A stretch of 64,000 bases of DNA from Nocardia transvalensis (GTDB lineage: Bacteria; Actinomycetota; Actinomycetes; Mycobacteriales; Mycobacteriaceae), in assembly GCF_015477765.1 (NCBI RefSeq), contig NZ_JADLQQ010000007.1:248001-312000 (forward strand). Direction: 5' to 3'. The notes beneath the pieces are model-generated. The model did no database searches. It saw only the letters and a program-made list of their open reading frames with translations, and was not told the origin of the DNA. Shown here piece by piece: positions 6,790-14,785 of the stretch. The translations under genes were made by a program, and so were the position numbers. Each line of letters opens with the position of its first letter. Position 1 is the stretch's first letter.

Positions 6790-8198
6790 GCGCGGGCGGA
6801 CATGCCCTGGCCGCCCGGGCGGAAGGCGGCCGGGGCATGGACGACGGTGGTCTGGAGGTATTCGCGCAGGCCCTCTTCGGCGTATTCGCGGCCGAAGCCG
6901 CTGCGCTTGGTTCCGCCGAAGGGGGCCCGCAGGCTCATACCGGTCCGGTTGTGGGTGTTGACGAAGGTGAAACCGGCCTCGAGGCGGGCGGCGAGGGCGA
7001 AGGCACGGTCCTCGTCGGCCGACCACACCGACGCAGCCAAGCCCAGGTCGCTGTCGTTGGCGCGAGCGACGGCGTCGTTCTCGTCGCGGTAGGTGAGCAG
7101 GGGCACGGCGGGGCCGAACTGCTCGCGGCGCACCAGATCCGCATCGTCGGGCAGATGCACCGCGAGCACCGGATCGACGAAATAGCCCTCCCCGCCGGGG
7201 CTGTTCGCCAACCGGATGATCCGTGCCCGGCGCCGGCGCGCGTCGGCGATCAGGGCCGACACCCGGTCCGCGGCGGCACGTGTCACCACCGGGCCCATCG
7301 TCACCGCCTCGTCGGTCGGATCGCCGACGGTCAGGATGCGCTGTGCGGCAGCGAGATAGGCCTCGATGAACTCCTCGGCGCGCCGGTGCGGCACGTACAG
7401 CCGTTTAGCCGCCATGCACACCTGACCCGAGGTGGCGAACGACGCGAGGACGAGCCGCTCGTAATCGGCGGGCATCAGCGCGAAATCGTCGAGGAAGACA
7501 GCGGGATCGTTACCGCCGAGCTCGAGCAGCACCGGCGTGATCGCTTGTCCCGCCGTCGCGGCGATACTCCCTCCGGCCTGCTCGCCGCCGGTGAAGGCGA
7601 CCTTGCGGACCAGCGGATGGGAGACGAGCGCACGGACAGAGTCCGGTCCGCCGTGCATCACCGCCACCGCGGGCAGCAGCTGCGCGGCACGGGTCACCGC
7701 GAGCGGAGCCAGCGGAGAAGGCTTGAGCACCACGGTGTTTCCAGCGGCCAGGGCGGGTGCGAGCTTGAGCATCGACAGAATGATCGGCGCGTTCCACGGG
7801 GTGATGGCCGCGACTACACCGAACGGTCTCGGCGACAGCGCCATACGCCCGTGCCGGTCGTCGACGACGGTGCTCGCGCACACCTGCGGGGCGTGGTCGC
7901 AGACCCACCGCAGATACGTTGCCGCGAAGGCTATCTCACCGCGGCAGTCGGCCACCGGTTTGCCCGACTCCCGCGCGAGCAACACCGCCAGGTCGCCGCG
8001 CTCGGTATCCAGCGCATCCGCGGCGTCCAGCAGCGCGCGCAACCGCACGGCGATCGGCCGCGCCGACCAGTCACGAAACCACCCGTGCGCGGCCCGCACC
8101 ACCTCGTCCACCTGTTCAGGCCCGGTTACCGGCACGCTCCCGACGATGTCGAGGGGGTGGGCGGGATTCTCCCGCTCGATCCGCGTCGTCGCAGTCAT
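6768..8198 (-). CDS. NAD(P)-dependent aldehyde dehydrogenase (pathway operon, last gene)
   Basis: A 476-residue ALDH-superfamily enzyme oxidising an aldehyde to an acid with NAD(P)+. Readable hallmarks are N136 in T-P-W-N-A-P, E226 in L-E-L-G-G-N, the catalytic C261 in S-G-Q-V-C and the C-terminal P-F-G-G-T-K-R-S-G. The start ATG 8198 overlaps the stop of the FAD monooxygenase (ATGA), fixing it as the fifth and last gene of the 12466-6768 operon. A second ALDH in the same operon suggests two aldehyde intermediates, or a dehydrogenase pair with different chain preferences. It is probably a cytosolic tetramer, as is usual for the family. Confidence 0.9.
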   Translation of the reverse strand: MTATTRIERENPAHPLDIVGSVPVTGPEQVDEVVRAAHGWFRDWSARPIAVRLRALLDAADALDTERGDLAVLLARESGKPVADCRGEIAFAATYLRWVCDHAPQVCASTVVDDRHGRMALSPRPFGVVAAITPWNAPIILSMLKLAPALAAGNTVVLKPSPLAPLAVTRAAQLLPAVAVMHGGPDSVRALVSHPLVRKVAFTGGEQAGGSIAATAGQAITPVLLELGGNDPAVFLDDFALMPADYERLVLASFATSGQVCMAAKRLYVPHRRAEEFIEAYLAAAQRILTVGDPTDEAVTMGPVVTRAAADRVSALIADARRRRARIIRLANSPGGEGYFVDPVLAVHLPDDADLVRREQFGPAVPLLTYRDENDAVARANDSDLGLAASVWSADEDRAFALAARLEAGFTFVNTHNRTGMSLRAPFGGTKRSGFGREYAEEGLREYLQTTVVHAPAAFRPGGQGMSARAYPTGSA

Positions 8199-9337
8199 GA
8201 TGTCGTCCGGAGTGAGTCGATGAGACAGGCGCGACGCAGATAGGCGCGGGCAGCGTCCGGGTCGGCGGCCAAGTGGCGCACTTGGTCTCGGAATTCGTCG
8301 GCGTTGCCCCGCAGGCGGGTGTAGTTGGCGTGGCTGGTGCGCTGAACGTGATCGACGGCCACCCGGCGGCGGTGCTCGGCGGCGGCGTCGAGCACGGATT
8401 CCGGTGCGCCGTCGAGGACATCGGCCAGCGCGGTCGCCAGGGCCACCGCGTCGTGGATGCCGCTGTTCATGCCGAGGCCGCCGAGCGGGTTGTTCACATG
8501 CGCCGCGTCGCCCATCAGCAGGACGCGGCCGATGCGGAATCGCTCGGTGACCCGCTGATGCACCCGGTAGAGGGTCGCGTGGCGCAGACGCCACGGCCTG
8601 CCGAGGCGGGCGACGGAGTCCAATCGGTTCGGCAGCCTGCGCAATTCGTCGTCGTCGGAGGTTCGGTCGGGTGTCGGGAGCAGTACGCGCCAGTGTTCGG
8701 GGGTGCGCAGCAGCACGAGCCATTCCGTGGGGTCGAACACGTAATTGATCGGGGCGATTCCGGGCAGGGCGGCGGTGAGGTCCTCGTCGACGGAGGCGAC
8801 GAGGAATCGTTCGGGATACGTGCGGCCGTCGAATCCCGCGCCGATCGCGTGCCGCACCGCGGAATGGGCGCCATCGGCGGCGAGCAGCCACTCCGCTCGC
8901 ACCGTGCCCCGCGACGTCCGCACGTCGATGCCGTCCGCGTCCGCCCGCACATCCTCGACTCGGTGCCCGAACCGCACCTCTGCGTGCTCGGGCAAGGTAC
9001 TCAACAGAATCGGTGTGAGCTTGCTCTGCTCACATTGCACGCGATAGGGGAACGGGGTGTCCGCGGCGAGCACGCTCAGATCCAGGGTCGCGACCACCCC
9101 ACCGCGGCGTTCGCGATATTGAAAGGTCGATGCCACGATTCCCCGGTCCAGCAGGGCCTGCAGCACGCCCAGCCGCTGCAGCATCTCCAACGTCGGGGGA
9201 TGGAAGGTGGAGGCCCGCGATTCGCTCGCCAACTCGGCGCCCTGTTCCAGGACCGTCACTCCCACACCACGCCGGGCCAGGGTGAGCGCGGCGGTGAGCC
9301 CGACCGGTCCCGCACCGGCCACGATCACGTGCGTCAT
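8195..9337 (-). CDS. FAD-dependent aromatic monooxygenase (PHBH family)
   Basis: A 380-residue class A flavoprotein monooxygenase. The N-terminal dinucleotide fold G-A-G-P-V-G (residues 8-13), the D-G motif in L-A-A-D-G-A-H and the G-D motif in L-L-M-G-D-A-A-H are all present. Such enzymes use NAD(P)H and O2 to hydroxylate, and sometimes open, phenolic or N-heteroaromatic rings. Start ATG 9337 and stop both take part in 4-bp overlaps with the flanking aldehyde dehydrogenases. It is slightly short because there is no C-terminal thioredoxin-like domain. In this cluster it may act on a pyrrole- or phenol-type fragment; MHPCO-like ring cleavage is one alternative. Confidence 0.85.
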   Translation of the reverse strand: MTHVIVAGAGPVGLTAALTLARRGVGVTVLEQGAELASESRASTFHPPTLEMLQRLGVLQALLDRGIVASTFQYRERRGGVVATLDLSVLAADTPFPYRVQCEQSKLTPILLSTLPEHAEVRFGHRVEDVRADADGIDVRTSRGTVRAEWLLAADGAHSAVRHAIGAGFDGRTYPERFLVASVDEDLTAALPGIAPINYVFDPTEWLVLLRTPEHWRVLLPTPDRTSDDDELRRLPNRLDSVARLGRPWRLRHATLYRVHQRVTERFRIGRVLLMGDAAHVNNPLGGLGMNSGIHDAVALATALADVLDGAPESVLDAAAEHRRRVAVDHVQRTSHANYTRLRGNADEFRDQVRHLAADPDAARAYLRRACLIDSLRTTS

Positions 9338-10719
9338 GAACCGTGCAGGGCGAACCGCCCCTCGACGCCGACCACCCGCGCCCCGGTGAAGAACCGCAAT
9401 GTCTCCGCGGTTCCCTCCTCGCCGAGTCCGGACACCCCCCACGCCGGACGCGGCGTCATCATGTGCAGGCTCGTGACGGCGGACCCGTTCACCTTCACCT
9501 CACCGGCTCGAATGCGTTGTGCCACAGCCAGAGCCGCCTCTTCGTCGGTGCCGCACACATAGCCCTCGAGGCCGTAGGGGACGGCATTGGCCAGGTGGAT
9601 AGCCTGCTCGACGGTCTCGTAGGCGACCACGCCCGCGACCGGGCCGAACATCTCCTCGGAGAGGTCATTCGCCAGCAGCGTGGGCGCGACATAGTTGCCG
9701 GATTCCGGTGTGGCACCGAAGGATCGATGCCCTGGCCCACATGCTGCGCGTACGGTGCGCGCGTGCCGGGAGTGGATCAGCGGCCCGAATTCCGTCTCCG
9801 GGTCCAGCGGTGGGCCCATCCGCAACGCTTCCAGCCGCCGACCGATCGCCGCGACCACTTCCATGGCCCGCCCGGCCGGTACCAGCAGCCTGCCCAGCGC
9901 CCGGCACCACTGCCCGTTGAGGGTGGTCAGCAGATCGGCGGCCATGTGCGCGGCGGTGTCGAGGTCGGCGTCGGGCAGCACGAGCAGCGGATTGTTGCCG
10001 CCCAACTCGAGCTGGCACGGGCGCAGCAGCGGCGCCGACACGGTCGCCACCGACCGGCCCCCGGCCAGCCCGCCGGTGAACGACACCGCCTTGATCCGCG
10101 GGTCGGACACCAGCTGGGCACCGGCCGCGGCCCCGCCCTGCACGAGCTGGAACATGCCCGGCGGCACCCGCTGCGCGACGACCTCGGCCAGCACGATCGC
10201 GCTGTGCGGCGCCAGCTCGCTCACCTTGAGAATCACCGGGCAGCCCGCGGCCAGCGCACTGGCGACCTTGTGCGCGGCCATCGGGGCGGGCGCATTCCAC
10301 GGCACCAGGCACAGCGCCGGGCCCAGCGGCAGCCGATGCACCTGCACGCCCTCGCGATCCGCGCGCCGGGCACCGGCGCGAAGCTGCCCGGCCGCCAACC
10401 GGAACGACGCGGTCACGAGCGCGGCCAGCAGCCGGGTCTGGGTGATCGGCACGCCGGTGGCCGCGGCATCCAGAGCGGCGATCCGTTCCAGGTGCCCCTC
10501 CAGATCCTCGGCGATGCCGTCGAGAATGTCGGGCGCGACGTCACCGGATGCCCTGTCGGCCACCGCGATCGCCTCATCGATGCGACTCGAGGACGTGGCC
10601 ATCGCCGCTGCCACCTCCGCGCCGGTGGCCGGATCCTCCAGCCGCACACCGAGATCTACCGTCGGTGTTCCCCACTGCCCGTCGACCAGATCGGCGAGAC
10701 GGGGTAATTCGATACTCAT
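9334..10719 (-). CDS. Aldehyde dehydrogenase, second paralogue of the operon
   Basis: A 461-residue ALDH-superfamily enzyme with N142 in V-P-W-N-A-P, E238 in L-E-L-G-G-N-N and the catalytic C272 in G-Q-W-C. It is quite divergent from the other ALDH of the operon: the usual T-P at the nucleotide loop and the P-F-G-G-x-K-x-S-G end are altered (P-A-W-G-V-S-G-L-G). The middle is shorter than in typical 480-500 residue members. It overlaps its neighbours by 4 bp at both ends. Substrate not predictable; it is probably paired with oxidation products of the flavin enzymes upstream in the same operon. Confidence 0.85.
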   Translation of the reverse strand: MSIELPRLADLVDGQWGTPTVDLGVRLEDPATGAEVAAAMATSSSRIDEAIAVADRASGDVAPDILDGIAEDLEGHLERIAALDAAATGVPITQTRLLAALVTASFRLAAGQLRAGARRADREGVQVHRLPLGPALCLVPWNAPAPMAAHKVASALAAGCPVILKVSELAPHSAIVLAEVVAQRVPPGMFQLVQGGAAAGAQLVSDPRIKAVSFTGGLAGGRSVATVSAPLLRPCQLELGGNNPLLVLPDADLDTAAHMAADLLTTLNGQWCRALGRLLVPAGRAMEVVAAIGRRLEALRMGPPLDPETEFGPLIHSRHARTVRAACGPGHRSFGATPESGNYVAPTLLANDLSEEMFGPVAGVVAYETVEQAIHLANAVPYGLEGYVCGTDEEAALAVAQRIRAGEVKVNGSAVTSLHMMTPRPAWGVSGLGEEGTAETLRFFTGARVVGVEGRFALHGS

Positions 10720-11987
10720 CGGGCCGACTCCGGTGCGGTGGTGAACAATTCGTTGGCCTTCGCGTCGGTCACGATGCGGGCCACCTCCAGCATGCCGCGT
10801 TCGGCGGGAAAGGTCATCACCAGACCCATCGCCAGATCCCGCAGTGCCCGCCCGGCCACGCCGTTCATCGCCGCCGCCGACGTGCCACCGGCCTTGAACG
10901 CGGTGAGAGCGACCTGGAAACAGGCCTCGGTCACCGCGCCCTTACCGAGCCGCCACTGCGTGAACACCTCGTCCTTCGGTTTGATCGGCGGCTCGGCGGT
11001 CTCGATCGCGAGCTGATAGCGCAACCACAGATAGGCGGTGCGCAACTGCCGGGTCATCTCGCCGAGGAGCACCTGATGCACCGGCGAGGACGCGATCGGC
11101 CTGCCGGTGTCGGCGAATGTCTTCGTGGTCGTCGCGGCCAGGGTCTCGTCGTAGACGCGCTGCGCGCAGCCGGTGTAGACCGCGGCGATGGCCAGCTGAT
11201 TGCCGACGAACGAGCCTCGGCTCATGCGCAACATCTTGGTGAAGGCGCCGGGAATCGTGAGCGCCTCGTCGTCGGGCACGAACACCTCCTCCAGGCGGAT
11301 ACCGTTATTCGCGGTGGCACGCATGCCCAGCCCGTCCCACGGTGCCCGCACGCTCACCCCGCGCACCTCCCGCGGCACGAAGAACGTCGCCAAACCCTCT
11401 GCCGTGTCGTAGTTTTCCAGCCGCGCCGAGGTCAGGTAGTAGTCGGCGACGCCGGTGGCGCAGCCGAAGGACTTCTCGCCCTGCAGGATCCAGCCGCCGT
11501 CGACCTTGCGGGCGGTGGTGGCGATGGTGATGTTGGCCTTCTCCGTCTTCACCGACTCCGAGGCGAAATTCGCCAGCCACGCCCCGCCCGCCATCCGGGT
11601 GAGCACCTTCTCCGCGAATGCGCGCACCGCCGGTACCTCGTCGTCGGTGAACAGCCCGGCATCGATGGCCTCCAACGGCAGCAGCCCGCGCGAGGCGCTG
11701 GTGTTGTGGAAGAAATAGGCCAACGCCGTGGACGGGCAGGCGGTGCCCATCGCGAAGGTGGCCGCGGCCAGGTCGCGCAACGTCCCGCCGAGCCCGCCGA
11801 ATTTCTCCGGGACGACCAGGCCCAGCAGGCCCGCCTCGCGCAGCAAAGCCACGTGCGCGGGCGGGAAGGTGGCGGTGCGGTCGGCCTCCTCGGCCGCCGC
11901 CCGCAGTTGCGGTAGCACGGCCTCGACCCGTTCGGCCCGTTCGCGTTCGGCGTCGGTCATGTCCTCGACGAGCTGTTCACCGATCAT
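10716..11987 (-). CDS. Acyl-CoA-dehydrogenase-fold flavoprotein, probably a two-component monooxygenase
   Basis: A 423-residue protein with the acyl-CoA dehydrogenase fold: an N-terminal helical domain with G-L-V-V-P-E-K-F-G-G-L, and a middle beta domain with G-E-K-S-F-G-C-A-T. The C-terminal region lacks the Y-E-G-T-type motif that carries or follows the catalytic base in true acyl-CoA dehydrogenases. It lies directly downstream of, and overlaps by 4 bp, a flavin reductase gene. That pairing is typical of group D monooxygenases (HsaA/HsaB, DszC/DszD), in which the reductase supplies FMNH2 or FADH2. I therefore favour an oxygenase; a genuine acyl-CoA dehydrogenase remains possible. Confidence 0.7.
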   Translation of the reverse strand: MIGEQLVEDMTDAERERAERVEAVLPQLRAAAEEADRTATFPPAHVALLREAGLLGLVVPEKFGGLGGTLRDLAAATFAMGTACPSTALAYFFHNTSASRGLLPLEAIDAGLFTDDEVPAVRAFAEKVLTRMAGGAWLANFASESVKTEKANITIATTARKVDGGWILQGEKSFGCATGVADYYLTSARLENYDTAEGLATFFVPREVRGVSVRAPWDGLGMRATANNGIRLEEVFVPDDEALTIPGAFTKMLRMSRGSFVGNQLAIAAVYTGCAQRVYDETLAATTTKTFADTGRPIASSPVHQVLLGEMTRQLRTAYLWLRYQLAIETAEPPIKPKDEVFTQWRLGKGAVTEACFQVALTAFKAGGTSAAAMNGVAGRALRDLAMGLVMTFPAERGMLEVARIVTDAKANELFTTAPESAR

Positions 11988-12466
11988 CGGGCAATCCCCT
12001 CGTAATAGGTGCGGTCGTGATAAATGAGCGGGGCGGCCGGGCGCGGCGCGGCGGCCTCGCGGACCAGGCCCAGCACGATGGTGTGATCCCCGGCCGGGTA
12101 GCGGGCCGCGACCGCGCAGTCCAGCCAGGCCACCGCGTCGGCGAGAACCGGCGCACCGGTCCTTGCGCGATGCCAGCGGCCCAGTGCGAAACGGTTCGCG
12201 TCGCCGCCGCGGTCGGCGAAGCGGCGGCCGATCTCCTCCTGATCACAGCCGAGCACATTGACCGCGAAAACCCCGCTGGCCCTGACGAATCGGCCGGTCG
12301 TGCCCGTCGACAGCAGGCAGACCGAGACCAGTGGGGGATCCAGCGCCACACTGGTGAACGAACTCGCCGTCATGCCGTGGCGACCGCCGTCGGGTGTGGT
12401 CGTGGTCACCACGACCACACCCGAGGCCCACTGCGCCAACACCGTGCGGAGATGGTGCGCATCCAC
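11984..12466 (-). CDS. NAD(P)H:flavin reductase (FMN-binding split barrel)
   Basis: A 160-residue flavin reductase domain protein: W-A-S-G-V-V-V-V-T-T near the start, G-M-T-A-S-S-F-T-S-V-A-L-D-P-P-L-V-S-V (about residues 30-48) and H-T-I-V-L-G late. Such proteins reduce free FMN or FAD for a partner oxygenase. The GTG at 12466 is chosen because GGAGGT lies 5 nt upstream; a start at 12526 would place the operator dyad inside the coding region. It is the first gene of the five-gene operon and overlaps the ACAD-fold gene by 4 bp. Confidence 0.85.
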   Translation of the reverse strand: MDAHHLRTVLAQWASGVVVVTTTTPDGGRHGMTASSFTSVALDPPLVSVCLLSTGTTGRFVRASGVFAVNVLGCDQEEIGRRFADRGGDANRFALGRWHRARTGAPVLADAVAWLDCAVAARYPAGDHTIVLGLVREAAAPRPAAPLIYHDRTYYEGIAR

Positions 12467-12477
12467 GGCCCACCTCC

Positions 12478-12494
12478 GTTTCGTTAGTGGAAAC
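12478..12494. promoter_or_regulatory. Operator copy 3, GTTTC-N7-GAAAC
   Basis: GTTTCGTTAGTGGAAAC, 11 bp upstream of the flavin reductase start on the minus strand. It is positioned to control the five-gene oxidation operon. It shares the intergenic space with copy 4, which faces the iclR gene. Confidence 0.75.
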
Positions 12495-12590
12495 GCTGTT
12501 ACGCACAAGGTAACGGCTATCCCCATTGCTTCGCAAGGGGATTCGGATGGTGGGGCAAGGGGGATTCGGGGGCGGGCCAGCGGGGATGGT

Positions 12591-12607
12591 GTTTCCCATC
12601 GGGAAAT
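12591..12607. promoter_or_regulatory. Operator copy 4, imperfect, in front of iclR (autoregulation)
   Basis: GTTTCCCATCGGGAAAT, one mismatch to the GTTTC-N7-GAAAC consensus, with C-C-C/G-G-G inner symmetry. It overlaps the -35 region of the candidate iclR promoter, whose -10 is TACACT at 12615-12620, eight bases before the GTG. Confidence 0.7.
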
Positions 12608-12627
12608 CCCCCGCCTACACTGGCCGC

Positions 12628-13413
12628 GTGCCCGAAACCGAATCCGACAGCCAGAGTCGCTCGATCGCCGCGGTCGAGCGGGCGATGGATGTGTTGCTGC
12701 TGTTCGGCCGCAGCGGCCGCCCCGATCTCGGCGTCACCGAGATCGCCACCGAACTCGGCATCACCAAGGCGGCGGTGCACCGCATCCTTACCGCGCTGCG
12801 CAGCCGGGATCTCATCGTCCTGGAGCCCACCACCCGCCGCTACGCGCTCGGGCACGCCGCCATCGCGCTGGGCCGCGCCTATCTGGCGCGCACCGATCTG
12901 CGGGTGATGGCGGCGCCGGAGCTGCGCCGGCTGGCCGCGGTGACGGGGGAGACCGCGACCCTGTCGATTCGCCGCGGCGATACCCGCATGTACGCGGATC
13001 AGGTTGTGCCGGACCAGGAATTGCGGATGGAGGTGGCGCTGGGGCAGCCGTATCCGCTGCATGCGGGCAGCTCCTCCAAGGCGATCCTGGCCTTCCTGCG
13101 CGCCGAGGAGGTCGACGATTATCTGGATCGCCACGAGCTGACCCCGCTCACCGACGCCACCATCACCAAGCCGCGCAAGTTGCGCACGGAGCTGAAGGCG
13201 ATCCGTGAGCGCGGTTACGCGGTGTCGTTGGGGGAGAGGCAGATCGGGGCGGCCTCGATCGCGGCGCCGATTCTCGATCACGACGGCGGGGTGGTGGCGG
13301 CCATCAGTGTATGCGGGCCCCTGCCCCGGTTCGAGCCGCACATGCAGGAGTATGTGCCCATGCTGCTCAAGGCATCCGGCGCATTGTCGGCGCAATTGGG
13401 TTACACCGGTTGA
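12628..13413 (+). CDS. IclR-family transcriptional regulator of the catabolic island
   Basis: A 261-residue protein with an N-terminal winged helix-turn-helix (S-I-A-A-V-E-R-A...L-G-V-T-E-I-A-T-E-L-G-I-T-K-A-A-V-H-R-I-L, residues about 12-50) and a C-terminal GAF-like effector domain with Q-I-G-A-A-S-I-A-A-P-I. IclR proteins bind dyads as dimers and respond to small aromatic or aliphatic acids. The GTG at 12628 is chosen because a -10-like TACACT ends 7 nt before it, implying a leaderless transcript; upstream in-frame starts would overlap the operator. It lies divergent from the oxidation operon. The six GTTTC-N7-GAAAC dyads of this region are its likely targets. Confidence 0.9.
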   Translation: MPETESDSQSRSIAAVERAMDVLLLFGRSGRPDLGVTEIATELGITKAAVHRILTALRSRDLIVLEPTTRRYALGHAAIALGRAYLARTDLRVMAAPELRRLAAVTGETATLSIRRGDTRMYADQVVPDQELRMEVALGQPYPLHAGSSSKAILAFLRAEEVDDYLDRHELTPLTDATITKPRKLRTELKAIRERGYAVSLGERQIGAASIAAPILDHDGGVVAAISVCGPLPRFEPHMQEYVPMLLKASGALSAQLGYTG

Positions 13414-13417
13414 CGTC

Positions 13418-14125
13418 TCACAGGTCCGCTCCCGGTTTGAGCACCCCCAGTGCGGCGGCGGCCAGCACACTGCCCCAGATCACCCAGACGTAGGGCAGGC
13501 AGCCGTTCACGCTGCGCCGCAGCGTGTGTTCCATCCCGTCGTCGGAGTCGCCGGTCATCAGACGGCCGAAGGCAGGACCGAAGGGCCGCAAGGTTATTCG
13601 GATACCGAGCCCGGCCGCGATGGCGGCGCCATAGAGCAGAATCTTGCCGCCGAGCCACCGCGGGTCGGTGGTGACACCGAACGGTTCGGTGGCGACCAGC
13701 GCATAGAGTCCCGAGGCGGCCATCCCGGCGATCACCGCCAGCCGCACTGCCAGATCGGCGCGCGTCACCAGCGGGAACCGGCCGTGTGCACGATGCGCGA
13801 CCACGGTGAGGGCCAGCCACACCGCCGCGAACACCCACACCAGCGCCACGAACCACCCGGGGAACAAGGCGATTCCGAACAGGTGTGCGCCGTGCGGCGC
13901 CAATGCCATCAGGGTCAGGCCGCTGGGCAGGAACAGCACCAGGCAGATCTTCGGCCCCAGGTCCAGCCCGCTCATGATGGCCAGCGCAGTGGACCGCGCG
14001 CCCGGAGTGAGTGCCGGATTGATGACGAACCTACTGGAGTAGAACACCCCGAGATCGCCGCCCAGCCAGAACACGAACAACACCAGATGCAGCAGGATCC
14101 ACCAGCCGTGCGGGTGCGCGCCCAT
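13418..14125 (-). CDS. Integral membrane protein (CopD/DUF2269-like)
   Basis: A 235-residue protein with about six membrane helices. The first helix carries H-L-V-L-F-V-F-W-L-G-G-D, a His/Asp-bearing pattern seen in CopD-like and DUF2269 membrane proteins; a later helix has W-L-G-G-K. Function unknown: a redox or haem-binding membrane component or a transporter subunit are both possible. It is the third gene of a minus-strand unit (CoA transferase, amidase, this gene) with a 31-bp gap in front. Its stop is 4 bp from the end of the convergent iclR gene. A degenerate operator-like sequence (GTCTC-N7-AATAC, 14139-14155) lies just upstream. Confidence 0.7.
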   Translation of the reverse strand: MGAHPHGWWILLHLVLFVFWLGGDLGVFYSSRFVINPALTPGARSTALAIMSGLDLGPKICLVLFLPSGLTLMALAPHGAHLFGIALFPGWFVALVWVFAAVWLALTVVAHRAHGRFPLVTRADLAVRLAVIAGMAASGLYALVATEPFGVTTDPRWLGGKILLYGAAIAAGLGIRITLRPFGPAFGRLMTGDSDDGMEHTLRRSVNGCLPYVWVIWGSVLAAAALGVLKPGADL

Positions 14126-14156
14126 CCAAACCCCTTGTCTCGTTCGGGAATACGTG

Positions 14157-14774
14157 TCAGCTCAGTACGCGCAGCGCGGCGTCCAGGTCGAGCACATCGG
14201 CATATTTCGCACCCAGGTCGAGCAGATTGGCCGCGTGCAGGCGCGGGTCACGGTCGCCGCAGGCGTCGGCCACGACCACTGGCCGGAACCCGTGCTGGAT
14301 GGCGTCGGTGGCGGTGGCGCGAACACAGCCGCTGGTGGTGAGCCCGGCCAGCAGCACGGTGTCGATTCGCTGAGCGGTCAGGGTGGCGGCCAGCGACGTG
14401 CCGTGGAAAGCGCTGGCGTACTGCTTGGTGACCACCACCTCGTCCGGTCGCGGCGCGGGGTCGGTGAGAAATGCGCCGAGCGGGTTGCCCTCCTCGAACA
14501 CCCGCAGCGCGGGCACCTTGCGCCGGAACAGGCCGCCGTCGGTGGTGCCGGGGCGGTAACTCACGCGGGTGAACAGCACCGGACGTCCGCTCGCACGGGC
14601 CCGGGCGACCAGCCTCGCCGCCGCCCGCACCGCCCGCTCGACCGGTGCCCGTAGCGGCGAGCCGTCGGTGAGGTAGGCGGCGCAGATGTCGACTACGAGC
14701 ACCGCGGGACGCTCGCCGACGCCGAGGTCGGCGGCGAAGCCGTGGGCGCGATAGTCCTCGGTCAGGTCGTGCAC
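14157..14774 (-). CDS. Isochorismatase-fold amidohydrolase (maleamate/N-carbamoylsarcosine amidase-like)
   Basis: A 205-residue cysteine hydrolase of the isochorismatase superfamily with the Asp-Lys-Cys triad: D29 in V-V-D-I, K117 in T-K-Q-Y and C150 in T-T-S-G-C-V-R. T-T-S-G-C-V-R-A-T is typical of the N-carbamoylsarcosine amidase / maleamate amidase (NicF) group, which releases ammonia from half-amides or carbamoyl groups. Eleven bp separate it from the CoA transferase upstream. In a pathway with a hydantoinase/imidase this would be the natural half-amide hydrolase, giving the free dicarboxylate for CoA activation. Exact substrate unknown. Confidence 0.85.
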   Translation of the reverse strand: MHDLTEDYRAHGFAADLGVGERPAVLVVDICAAYLTDGSPLRAPVERAVRAAARLVARARASGRPVLFTRVSYRPGTTDGGLFRRKVPALRVFEEGNPLGAFLTDPAPRPDEVVVTKQYASAFHGTSLAATLTAQRIDTVLLAGLTTSGCVRATATDAIQHGFRPVVVADACGDRDPRLHAANLLDLGAKYADVLDLDAALRVLS

Positions 14775-14785
14775 GCGAAACCCCT

